DNA of 64,000 nucleotides from positions 13,625,676-13,689,675 of the forward strand of contig JAYGXS010000006.1 in assembly GCA_036362985.1 (NCBI GenBank). The letters run 5' to 3'. This DNA is from Ligula intestinalis (Eukaryota > Platyhelminthes > Cestoda > Diphyllobothriidea > Diphyllobothriidae). The notes under the pieces are model-generated. The model was not told the DNA's origin, did not search any database, and saw only the letters and a program-made list of their open reading frames with translations. Position numbers and translations under genes: made by a program. The number at the start of each line of letters is the position of its first letter. The stretch's first letter is position 1. Positions 10,913 to 21,106 of this stretch are shown one piece after another.

Positions 10913-11369
10913 GCTAAGTGAAATCGATATTTTTATCAGATTTCATCGTTACTTGCTGAAGTTACTAGCTTAATTGTTGTTATTTATTTGTGTACCTAAC
11001 ACTTTCGCAACTGCACATACCGGTAGTTGTCTTTTTTACCGATAGGTCAAAATATACATTTTTATACTGTTTCACTGACATAGCCTCAATCTAGTTCCGG
11101 TAGATTCACGTAAAAAGCAACTAATCTATTGCGTTAATATTGAATAATATCTAAAAATTTGGTGCTATATCAATTTCCAGCGAGTAATAGTTTGTATTAC
11201 TCGATATACTATTAGAGATAATTTTCACCCTGCGTAGCCCCTTCGGTAATTAAAATTTTCTGTCGCAATTTTGTGCATATCCTATCACTTACCTTCTATT
11301 CAATATGATACCAAAGCCACAAGTGAGACGTAAATTAACCCGGAATACCAATTATCCTAACGATAACGT
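10912..11369. other. AT-rich spacer between two inverted LINE 3' ends
   Basis: No coding, RNA or repeat signal is recognised. It separates the LINE tail on the minus strand (10255-10440) from the almost identical tail on the plus strand (11370-11546). Confidence 0.45.
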
Positions 11370-11546
11370 GTCAGTAGCAGCACCTTGCAACTGGCTCACA
11401 CTTATCGCTGATGTTAAGCCTACATTTGTACATTTGTATTATGTACTATTGTTACGGTGGACCTATTATGCGATTTTGGTTATGAATAAGGAGCTCAAGG
11501 GCGAAAGCCTTCTTCCCTAAATAAAGTGACTTAAAGTGACTTAAAC
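11370..11546 (+). mobile_element. Solitary LINE 3' UTR/tail, inverted partner of 10255-10440
   Basis: It starts GTGTCAGTAGCAGCACCTTG and runs to CTTCTTCCCTAAATAAAG followed by two copies of TGACTTAAAG/TGACTTAAAC. By eye it matches the reverse complement of 10255-10440 at all but a handful of positions. Both strands translate openly here because the sequence is shared, but this is a LINE 3' untranslated tail, not a gene. The copy is severely 5'-truncated. LINE copy 1 begins a few bases downstream. Confidence 0.7.
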
Positions 11547-11557
11547 CCATCTTAAGC

Positions 11558-12674
11558 ATGAAGAAACTTGAGCTTGATGCTTTAGACAACTTTAGCAAGC
11601 TTTATAACCAATATGCTTGTCTGATAACGGTCATTGGTGCCATCTTTAATGGAAAGGTATCTACGCTCACTTCTCACCAATGTGAGCAATTAGAGCCTTT
11701 CATCAATATGGTGTCTACTGAGACGCGTGATCGGCAAAAAAAGGAAGTTAAATTTTCTTTTGAGAAATTCTTCAAAAGATATAGATGTTGCTGTTCAGTT
11801 TCTTTAAACTTGTGGCTTTAATTTCAAAGTTGCAGAAGCTATAAGACTCTCATCCCGAAGTATAAACCCGCCGATTCTCGTAAAACATTTTTCGGCGATG
11901 GAAGAAGACCTTATATTCTCTCAGCATGAGCGGTCAGCCAACTATTTAAAGAAGAATAAACTTTAAATATGCAGAGATAAAACGCCAATGGAGCGTCGGG
12001 TTTTATCTAAAGTAGCAAATGAGAACACTGGCTCCGGTTCAACAAAACCAAAAGTTGTCTCTGAGGCTGGCCCTCCCGCTCAGGTAAGCCCACATCCCTC
12101 TGGATCAATGTCATATTCCCCTGATACTTCTCCCATTCACCTTACTCGTGATTCGAGTGAGATTGTAGCCTCGTCAAGTTGTTCTCCTTCTTCGCCAACC
12201 ACGTCTGTGATAGCTTTAAATTCCGATAAACCTATGAACGCCCCTAGTAAATCTACGTCAGTTTTCAAATTCGGCAATATGATTACCGATAATAACTCAG
12301 TATCCAACAAAGACCCAACCGCTCAAGCTAGCACTCTTCCTATCCCCAAATCTCATCAACATCCCCAAATAATTCAGCCAGCTAATAAAATAAACCGTTT
12401 TTCAAAACCAATCATTCAATTTTCGAAAGCAACTTTTTCGTCAAATTTTGATATAATGTCTCAAAATCCTATATTTATGCCCCCTTCTGGTTTTCCCATG
12501 CCACACTTCAGCCACCCTTTCTATGGAGCCCCCTCTAATATGCCTTTCTACAATATGCACCGTTCATTTGATAATAATTACTTGACAAACTGTAGACCAG
12601 GGTCAATTTGCGTTCCGTCTTTTGTTTCTCCCATGCCGTTTCCCTTTCCGCCACCAAGTTTTCCTTTTTTATAA
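11558..12674 (+). pseudogene. LINE copy 1 ORF1-like region
   Basis: Two frames, 11558-11821 (88 codons; MKKLELDALDNFSKLYNQYA, then a basic Phe-rich end) and 11988-12674 (229 codons). They are linked by an interrupted stretch in a third frame (about 11835-11965, with FSAMEEDLIFSQHERSA). The second frame is rich in Ser, Pro and Asn and ends in a Pro/Phe-rich tail (FPFPPPSFPFL). No zinc knuckle or RRM is visible. Position upstream of the endonuclease says ORF1; RNA chaperone function is only assumed from LINE organisation. Its last ~165 nt are repeated in copy 2. Confidence 0.5.
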
Positions 12675-12694
12675 ATACTGACGAGCGATACCTG

Positions 12695-14998
12695 AATCTG
12701 AAGGATACGCTCAGTATAGTCTCACTCAATGCGAGATCAGTTGTTTATACGATGACAGAACTTAAAACAGAAGCATTTGAGCTTGATCCAGATGTGCTCT
12801 GTTTCACTGAATCTTGGACACACTCTCTTATTTCTGACTCGACACTCGCCATAGATACTTATAGTTTGTACAGACAAGACCGCATTGAAAAGTGTGGCGG
12901 TGGTTGCCTTCTTCATATTAAATCATCATTTGTACATTTCCCGTATCACCTGAGCATTTCGTCATTTTCTGGAAATTTTTGTCTTATTTCAGTCATCCTG
13001 TCACACAATAAAAAAGCGATAATTGGCTCTGTCTTCAATCCTCCCTGTAACTCAAGTAATGTAATGCAGCTGTGCAAAACGTTTTAAAAAGTTACAGAGA
13101 CTCAGTTCGATGTCAGAATAATTGTAGGTGATTTTAATCTGCCAGATATTGACTGGCATGCAAATACCTGTCCACCAAGATTTCAGAAATTGGTTGACAC
13201 TATTAACTTTTCAAACATGTCACAACTGGTCAGTTCAGTGACCAGAAGTGACATTATATTAGATTTAATTTTTACAAATGCTGTCCACCCTCTTTTTATG
13301 GATTTTCATCGTGATACTTTCACAAGTGACCATGTCTTAATTCACTGTTGTTTTCCAGTCTCTCTTTCTAAAAAGCCCGATGTAAAATGCAATAACATCG
13401 ACTTAGGTAACGTGAACCATGACTTAATAAATGATTTCGTAAGTACCCTAGATTGGCATAGAATATTTTCAACTAACGATCCCTACTTCTTCCAGGAACT
13501 ATTGCAAAACCTTTCAGAAAATATTCAGGCTCATACCCCACTGAAGATTTTTAAATCAAATTCAGCTTCTTCTACTGTGCCACATTTTCTCCAAAATAGA
13601 CTTAAGAAATTACAAAAACAACTTATGGATCAGATACTCACAATTATCGCGGTGTTCATAAAACGCCCTCTCTGGCTAAACTCTTTGAAAAACTAATTGC
13701 CAACAATTTACAGATTTCTGCATGAACAATAACATTCTCAACTCCTCACAGCATGGCTTTTTACCGGACCGATCTTGTAAAACATGCCACATGTCTTTTC
13801 TAAATCTACTTACTTCTCTTCGTAATGATCATCTATCTGTGGTAGCTATCTATTTTGATCTTAGTAAAGTATTTGATAAAGTTCCTCACAGGAGACTCCT
13901 AGCCAAACTAGAGGCTATCGGATTTCGTTGTCCTCTTACTGGCTTCATCAGATCTTATCTTTCAAATCGACAACAAAGGTTTTAGTGGGATCCTCATACT
14001 CTACTCCTACCGCAATTTTGAGTGGTTTCCTTCAAGGTACCGTGCTAGGTCCTCTGCTCTTCTTGCTTTGCATAAATGATATCTCATTGAGTGTTAAACA
14101 CTCCCAATCTTATATTTATGCAGATGATCTCAAGTGTGTTTACTCCTTCTCTAACTCTACGGCCGCGAGATGCTTAACACAAATTCATTCTGATCTGCAC
14201 GCTCTTTCGGCGTGGAGCTCAACATGGCAGATGGAGTTCTCACCTTCTAAGTGCCGATACATGTGCTTTGGGCCTGGAAGGCTGCCACAACCTGTTATTT
14301 TTCAAGGTTACCAATGACTGAATATTCCAGTATCAAGGACCTAGGATTAAGCTTCACCAATAAATTAGACCTTTCTCCTCATGCCGATAGAATTACAGCC
14401 AAAGCTGCACAGATTTGCGGCTTTATCTCTTATAATTTCTATCTTCCTGAAATGAAATTAAGACTTTATCGTATGTTCGTGCTTCCCATCTTAGAATAAT
14501 GTCGCCCATTTTTCAGTCTCATGAATGAAGGTAGCCGTTCAAAAATTGAACAAATTCAAAAAAGTTCACACGAAAACTGCTGCATCTGACAGCTTCTAAT
14601 ACTTGTTACTCAAATAGATGTCAATTAACGAAACTAAGGTTCCTTTGGGTCAGGAGATTGGAAGCACGCTTTTGTCTCCTTTTTCGGCTTAATAATAGTA
14701 CAAATTTACCCAGGACTTCTGTCATTACCCCCGTCAGCCGTCCCTACAACCTAAGGAACTGGGCACTTTTATACCCCCTCCTGCATCTTCCTCATGTAAA
14801 CGTTCTTTGATTTTTGCTTCCAGATATAGCTTTCTTTGGAATAACTTGCCAATCGAAATAAGGTCGTTAACTAGACTGTCTGCTTTCAAACGGAGACTGC
14901 ACATTTATCTTAACACTGATTCTGTTAACCTTCTATTCTCCTCATCTTTTCTGAACAGCTTTCTCCATGACTCCGAGAAAGGACCATTGGGAATTTAG
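12695..14998 (+). pseudogene. LINE copy 1 ORF2: endonuclease and reverse transcriptase
   Basis: The endonuclease starts at SIVSLNARSVVYTMTEL (about 12712) and holds the catalytic region CFTESWTHSLISD, GDFNLPDIDWH (13120-13155), ILDLIFTNAVHP and FTSDHVLIHC. A stop sits at 13084-13086. After QKQLMD (about 13625) the sequence jumps to NYRGVHKTPSLAKLFEKLI, removing the RT fingers. RT then runs SQHGFLPDRSCKTCHMSF, IYFDLSKVFDKVPHRRLL, a frame change near 13980, LQGTVLGPLLFLLCIND and an intact YIYADDLKCV box at about 14112-14141. Further stops follow EMKLRLYRMFVLPILE. The catalytic residues survive but the polypeptide cannot be made whole. Confidence 0.85.
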
Positions 14999-15428
14999 GA
15001 GATCTGCTTGAAACTATTCTCTCTGCCTCGTGTCCCCCGAGAACCTAGATGCTTCCATTAACCACCGCTGAATCAAACGAAGCCACGCGGAAGTACTCAG
15101 TCTAAAATGCTGCAGTTTCGTTGACTACTCACCTTCATCAGACCACCCACACCTATTTCTGCTCTACTACTATGTTCCTACTACTATCTTCCTAAGCAGT
15201 TTTTTCTCTTGCACACTTTTTGAACATGGAGGTCCGTTGAACACTGTCTCCATTTTCACTGTAAGAGTTTATTTAACTGCCATAAGTTTTCGTTTTCAGT
15301 TCAAAATTACCTGCAAAATATTGTTAAATATTGCCCCAAAAGGACAATTTCTGCTGACATGATTGCGATTTTCTACGTCAACTTGCACATATTGTCAAAT
15401 TATTTTTTGAATTTTTATTTTTTCGAAA

Positions 15429-15462
15429 TAAATTCCAAATTCCAAATTCCAAATTATTTGTA
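15429..15462 (+). repeat. LINE 3' terminal microsatellite, AAATTCC units
   Basis: About three and a half units of AAATTCC/ATTCCAA follow TTTTTTCGAAAT. Copy 2 at 18137-18160 has comparable units (read reversed). Short tandem repeats at the extreme 3' end, without poly(A), are typical of CR1-like elements and mark where reverse transcription began. Confidence 0.75.
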
Positions 15463-16160
15463 TGATAAATACAAAGACTAAAAAGTCATTTCTTCTCTTT
15501 AAATAGATTGATTTATAGAAATCCTCTACTTTGTCTCCAAATTTGAACCGACTGCGGTTGATGTCAGAGAAGGATTCAATTCTCGAATCACGATATTGGG
15601 CTGCATGTAGTCAAACCACCTGGTCGGAATCTGATCCCCCTAAGTACTCAGCGCGTTTTAAATTTCACCTCCGTTTTCGACCTTAAGGAAAATTAATTTC
15701 GTCGGGATTAAGTGCTACAAATCGCATATGCAGACTGCAAGGACTAATAATTTACTTCGTCTGGTCAACGTCCTCCTCCCCAGAAATCTCTAAGAGGACC
15801 TAGCTGATCCTGCAAAGTTTCGGTTTCAAGGGATTGCGTCCTTCTCCTTTTCGACTGCTTCCTACCGAATGATACAGCGAGAACTTATACAAAGGCTGAG
15901 TCGTTCTTGTTAACATAATAATTCGTTACACTCTCGTCTGAGAGTTATCGCATAAATTAGTGTTTTGTGGAGTATCTCACCTATCGTCCTAGTCTTGTCG
16001 GTTTTCTTAAAGACTTTTACGTAAATGTCTTCACATACAGTCACTAGGAGCATTACAGCTGTAAGCTTTTGCGATCCAGATATGCAGGGGTCAAAAAACT
16101 GTCTGTCGTCACCTGGACTTGAACTGTCAAAATCACTCCACCATAAAGAAAAAGGTCTGT
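15463..16160. other. Spacer, no gene seen
   Basis: Unique-looking sequence between LINE copy 1 and the SINE pair. I find no domain-bearing frame here. The only sizeable frames are short and featureless. Confidence 0.4.
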
Positions 16161-16235
16161 AACAAGTCGGACTCGAATCGGGGACCTTTCTTACAGAAGT
16201 CGAGCGTCTAACCAACTTCGCACGAAGACACGTGA
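16160..16235 (-). repeat. tRNA-derived SINE head (RNA polymerase III A and B boxes)
   Basis: The reverse strand reads TGCGAAGTTGGTTAGACGC, an A-box-like block, then about 40 nt later CCCGATTCGAGTCCGAC, an almost canonical B box (GGTTCGANTCC). Box spacing is that of a tRNA gene. The acceptor stem does not pair convincingly, so this is read as a SINE or tRNA pseudogene rather than a working tRNA. A diverged sister lies at 16436-16505. Confidence 0.6.
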
Positions 16236-16435
16236 TGGGAGTAATCAAAATCAGTTATTAACGGTTAAAAAGCAATCCACTTTTATATCTGATACATTAA
16301 CGGCCCATTGTTTAAACATGGTGACAGAAACAATTGAAATTATGCGCGATGCAGATTTGCAAGACGGGAAGGAATGTTCGCCAGTGCCTGCATTCGAAAT
16401 ACCAATATCATCACAACGAGGGAAAAAAGTCACAC

Positions 16436-16505
16436 CACCACTCGGATTTGAACTCTGGATCCCTCGCGTGGAAGTCGAGCGCCTAACTCACTTCGCCATC
16501 ACGGA
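16436..16505 (-). repeat. tRNA-derived SINE head, second copy
   Basis: The reverse strand gives GATGGCGAAGTGAGTTAGGC (A box TGGCGAAGTGA) and then AGAGTTCAAATCCGAG (B box). It shares GTCGAGCG and the order of the boxes with 16160-16235, about 275 bp away in the same orientation. The open frame starting at 16318 reads straight through this SINE, so its N-terminal part is not real coding sequence. Confidence 0.6.
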
Positions 16506-16509
16506 ACAC

Positions 16510-18045
16510 GGGGATAATTTCCAAAGTCCCTTTCTAACTACAGAAACTCGATCTAGAAGTTTATTGAAATCTCCTCCTGCCAAGCGAACTAAAAGTCTTA
16601 CGAGTTTAAGGGATGAAACTTATAAAGAAGAAGCCTGCATATCATATTTCACCCTTAACAAATTTACGAATATTGAGAAGATGGTTAATAGCCTTAGATT
16701 GGAGATGGAGGAGCTGAAGAAATTTTCTCGATTTCTCCCTCACGAGGAGAACCTGGCGATGCGTGAACTTGTGGGAGGGAACCTAACGTACGGAGAAGCA
16801 TCATCCCTCGCCGAAGCGTCTACGCACAAAAATGCTCAGGCAGCCAGGGTGGTTGACGGAGTTTGTATTGCGCAATGGACACAGAACAAAGAAGCGCTCT
16901 TGGGCTCCCAAAAAAGACAAACTAAGCCCCAGGGCTAATATCAGTGGGCCGAGCTTAAGCGCGAGCCAAGCGAGTAGCCAGCAGAGAAGAGCAATTGCAG
17001 AATCTCAGGACTGAGTATCTCATGTGCAGGGTGAACAGACAACGTCAACCCGGGCAGCGAAATTGGTAGCTTCCACCTCAAATCCTCTGGATACTGCGCG
17101 AAATAACACACCTACGCACGCTCAAACTAGAGAAGGAGATTGAATAACTCCACATTCTATTGAGGTCTGTTCGGGCACAGATAACTAGCAAATACAAGGG
17201 ATTTGGTATGCTAAGGCTGCATACAAATCACTGAAGGAAGCCACAAATGTAGAAGGGGGGCAGCACGAAGCCAGACCTGATCAGTGCCATCCCAGACTCC
17301 AAAAGAAGCCTATCTCTGGTGATGGTAGCGGAAACACAAAGTCAAAAACTATTCCTAACAATATCTCGGGGTCTTCCGATAGCAGTAAGAATGGAAATAT
17401 ATCACGGGTTTCCTTTGACCGACAAAACTGCATAGTTATTCAAGACGAGTCAAACAAAACTACAGGTAAGGTTTTACAGAAGTCGTCCATAAATCGGAAA
17501 AATAACATCATCATACAAGGTGCTCCTGAGTCCACGTTTGACAGTACAACGGAACGAGTTGCACATGACTATGATCGAATACACGAATACGTCAGCGCTG
17601 TCCTAAAGAATGGGGAAACCTATACCGTAAATAAAGCCTTCCGTCTGGGTAAAGCAGACCTAGGCCTAGACCTACAAACAAACCCAAGGCCTCTCAAAGT
17701 TATATTTGATAACGAAGGCTTGGCATCAAAACTGCTAAAAGGAAAAACGGCCTTACGAAATTCGCACAAACAAGTGTTTTTTTTTCAGCCAGAATACGAG
17801 CCGAGGGAGCGGATGAAAATGAGGCAACAAAGGATAGAATTGAGTGAGAGAGGACCGAAAGCGGGGCAAAGGGCCTGAAAATAAAATTTAACCAAATAAT
17901 ACAAAACAACTAGCACTTCCTCCGGCCAAACCTATAACGATGATGGTTGGGCCTCACGGAGTAAACTATCACTAAAGATCCTAACCGCAAATGCACAAAG
18001 CTTGTTAAACAAGCTGGACGAACTAAAGAAGGTCGTCTAGATAAG
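16510..18045 (+). mobile_element. LINE A: ORF1p (coiled coil plus RRM-like) and the first residues of ORF2
   Basis: A helical segment (NIEKMVNSLRLEMEELKKF, about 16666-16722) is followed, across frame changes near 16930, by a long frame from about 17330 to 17878. This has KNNIIIQGAPESTFDS, RVAHDYDRIHEYVSAVL, NKAFRLGK and RPLKVIFDNEGLASKLLKG, then QPEYEPRERMKMRQQR. The order matches the RRM and C-terminal domain of LINE ORF1 RNA-binding proteins. At 17973 a new frame opens with LKILTANAQSLLNKLDELK, the canonical endonuclease start, and stops at 18041. The rest is absent because copy 2 of the inverted LINE follows at 18137. Confidence 0.75.
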
Positions 18046-18136
18046 CTCTATCTTTTTTCTCTTTATTATAGGCAATACAGAGGAGATATGATCATGGTGT
18101 TTAAAATTTTCAGGGGAGTAGACTGTGCTCTTTGGA

Positions 18137-21106
18137 ATTTGGATTTTGGAATTTGTATTTTTCAGCGCCGGTACAAAGTTAATTTCGAAAAAATAAAAAT
18201 TCAAAAAATAATTTGACAATATGTGCAAGTTGACGTAGAAAATCGCAATCATGTCAGCAGAAATTGTCCTTTTGAGGCAATATTTAACAATATTTTGCAG
18301 GTAATTTTGAACTGAAAACGAAAACTTATGGCAGTTAAATAAACTCTTACAGTGAAAATGGAGACAGTGTTCAACGGACCTCCATGTTCAAAAAGTGTGC
18401 AAGAGAAAAAACTGCTTAGGAAGATAGTAGTAGGAACATAGTAGTAGAGCAGAAATAGGTGTGGGTGGTCTGATGAAGGTGAGTAGTCAACGAAACTGCA
18501 GCATTTTAGACTGAGTACTTCCGCGTGGCTTCGTTTGATTCAGCGGTGGTTAATGGAAGCATCTAGGTTCTCGGGGGACACGAGGCAGAGAGAATAGTTT
18601 CAAGCAGATCTCCTAAATTCCCAATGGTCCTTTCTCGGAGTCATGGAGAAAGCTGTTCAGAAAAGATGAGGAGAATAGAAGGTTAACAGAATCAGTGTTA
18701 AGATAAATGTGCAGTCTCCGTTTGAAAGCAGACAGTCTAGTTAACGACCTTATTTCGATTGGCAAGTTATTCCAAAGAAAGCTATATCTGGAAGCAAAAA
18801 TCAAAGAACGTTTACATGAGGAAGATGCAGGAGGGGGTATAAAAGTGCCCAGTTCCTTAGGTTGTAGGGACGGCTGACGGGGGTAATGACAGAAGTCCTG
18901 GGTAAATTTGTACTATTATTAAGCCGAAAAAGGAGACAAAAGCGTGCTTCCAATCTCCTGACCCAAAGGAACCTTAGTTTCGTTAATTGACATCTATTTG
19001 AGTAACAAGTATTAGAAGCTGTCAGATGCAGCAGTTTTCGTGTGAACTTTTTTGAATTTGTTCAATTTTTGAACGGCTACCTTCATTCATGAGACTGAAA
19101 AATGGGCGACATTATTCTAAGATGGGAAGCACGAACATACGATAAAGTCTTAATTTCATTTCAGGAAGATAGAAATTATAAGAGATAAAGCCGCAAATCT
19201 GTGCAGCTTTGGCTGTAATTCTATCGGCATGAGGAGAAAGGTCTAATTTATTGGTGAAGCTTAATCCTAGGTCCTTGATACTGGAATATTCAGTCATTGG
19301 TAACCTTGAAAAATAACAGGTTGTGGCAGCCTTCCAGGCCCAAAGCACATTATCGGCACTTAGAAGGTGAGAACTCCATCTGCCATGTTGAGCTCCACGC
19401 CGAAAGAGCGTGCAGATCAGAATGAATTTGTGTTAAGCATCTCGCGGCCGTAGAGTTAGAGAAGGAGTAAACACACTTGAGATCATCTGCATAAATATAA
19501 GATTGGGAGTGTTTAACACTCAATGAGATATCATTTATGCAAAGCAAGAAGAGCAGAGGACCTAGCACGGTACCTTGAAGGAAACCACTCAAAATTGCGG
19601 TAGGAGTAGAGTATGAGGATCCCACTAAAACCTTTGTTGTCGATTTGAAAGATAAGATCTGATGAAGCCAGTAAGAGGACAACGAAATCCGATAGCCTCT
19701 AGTTTGGCTAGGAGTCTCCTGTGAGGAACTTTATCAAATACTTTACTAAGATCAAAATAGATAGCTACCACAGATAGATGATCATTACGAAGAGAAGTAA
19801 GTAGATTTAGAAAAGACATGTGGCATGTTTTACAAGATCGGTCCGGTAAAAAGCCATGCTGTGAGGAGTTGAGAATGTTATTGTTCATGCAGAAATCTGT
19901 AAATTGTTGGCAATTAGTTTTTCAAAGAGTTTAGCCAGAGAGGGCGTTTTATGAACACCGCGATAATTGTGAGTATCTGATCCATAAGTTGTTTTTGTAA
20001 TTTCTTAAGTCTATTTTGGAGAAAATGTGGCACAGTAGAAGAAGCTGAATTTGATTTAAAAATCTTCAGTGGGGTATGAGCCTGAATATTTTCTGAAAGG
20101 TTTTGCAATAGTTCCTGGAAGAAGTAGGGATCGTTAGTTGAAAATATTCTATGCCAATCTAGGGTACTTACGAAATCATTTATTAAGTCATGGTTCACGT
20201 TACCTAAGTCGATGTTATTGCATTTTACATCGGGCTTTTTAGAAAGAGAGACTGGAAAACAACAGTGAATTAAGACATGGTCACTTGTGAAAGTATCACG
20301 ATGAAAATCCATAAAAAGAGGGTGGACAGCATTTGTAAAAATTAAATCTAATATAATGTCACTTCTGGTCACTGAACTGACCAGTTGTGACATGTTTGAA
20401 AAGTTAATAGTGTCAACCANNNNNNNNNNNNNNNNNNNNNNNNNNNNNNNNNNNNNNNNNNNNNNNNNNNNNNNNNNNNNNNNNNNNNNNNNNNNNNNNN
20501 NNNNNNNNNNNNNNNNNNNGTAACTTTTTAAAACGTTTTGCACAGCTGCATCACATTACTTGAGTTACAGGGAGGATTGAAGACAGAGCCAATTATCGCT
20601 TTTTTATTGTGTGACAGGATGACTGAAATAAGACAAAAATTTCCAGAAAATGACGAAATGCTCAGGTGATACGGGAAATGTACAAATGATGATTTAATAT
20701 GAAGAAGGCAACCACCGCCACACTTTTCAATGCGGTCTTGTCTGTACAAACTATAAGTATCTATGGCGAGTGTCGAGTCAGAAATAAGAGAGTGTGTCCA
20801 AGATTCAGTGAAACAGAGCACATCTGGATCAAGCTCAAATGCTTCTGTTTTAAGTTCTGTCATCTTATAAACAACTGATCTCGCATTGAGTGAGACTATA
20901 CTGAGCGTATCCTTCAGATTCAGGTATCGCTCGTCAGTATTTATAAAAAAGGAAAACTTGGTGGCGGAAAGGGAAACGGCATGGGAGAAACAAAAGACGG
21001 AACGCAAATTGACCCTGGTCTACAGTTTGTCAAGTAATTATTATCAAATGAACGGTGCATATTGTAGAAAGGCATATTAGAGGGGGCTCCATAGAAAGGG
21101 CGGCTG
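18137..21106 (-). mobile_element. CR1-like LINE copy 2, inverted near-duplicate of copy 1, with a sequence gap
   Basis: Reverse complement of copy 1 over 18182-21106 (partner 12509-15429). It carries the same truncated ORF1 tail, endonuclease stop, fingers deletion, RT frameshift and YADD box. Visible differences include VVYKMTEL for VVYTMTEL, one base missing near 19350 and a C/T change in the 3' UTR. At its 3' end it keeps about 25 nt absent from copy 1 (with TTTGTACCGGCGCTG) before AAATTCC units at 18137-18160. At its 5' end it is truncated about 960 nt shorter than copy 1 and abuts LINE B. An N gap at 20420-20519 interrupts it. Confidence 0.87.
20420..20519. other. Assembly gap of 100 N inside LINE copy 2
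   Basis: One hundred N. By alignment with copy 1 the missing part corresponds to 13096-13190, i.e. about 95 nt of endonuclease including its GDFNLPD motif. The N length is therefore likely a placeholder. Placement of the flanking contigs across such a recent repeat should be treated with caution. Confidence 0.95.

Larger units (their letters stand above)
11547..15462 (+). mobile_element. CR1-like LINE copy 1, internally deleted, with an AAATTCC-repeat tail
   Basis: A plus-strand LINE with ORF1 remnants (11558-12674), an endonuclease (about 12700-13600), an RT missing most of its fingers (about 13620-14480), C-terminal debris (14807-14998), a long 3' UTR and a 3' microsatellite of AAATTCC units at 15429-15455. 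Segment 12509-15429 is repeated, inverted and almost identical, at 18182-21106. Both copies share an endonuclease stop, an endonuclease-RT internal deletion and an RT frameshift. The element starts directly after the LINE tail ending at 11546. It is dead in cis. Confidence 0.88.

Noticed and set aside
11305..11520. Plus-strand frame repeated almost word for word on the minus strand at 10265-10447
   Set aside because: It is a translation of a shared LINE 3' untranslated tail, not a conserved protein.
16318..16510. Apparent start of a 206-codon protein
   Set aside because: This part of the frame reads through a tRNA-derived SINE. Only the later part belongs to LINE A ORF1.
16318..21106. LINE A and LINE B as one element split by insertion of copy 2
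   Set aside because: Both contain their own ORF1p C-terminal domain and their own endonuclease start (TANAQSLLNK versus TNAQSLINK), so they are different elements.
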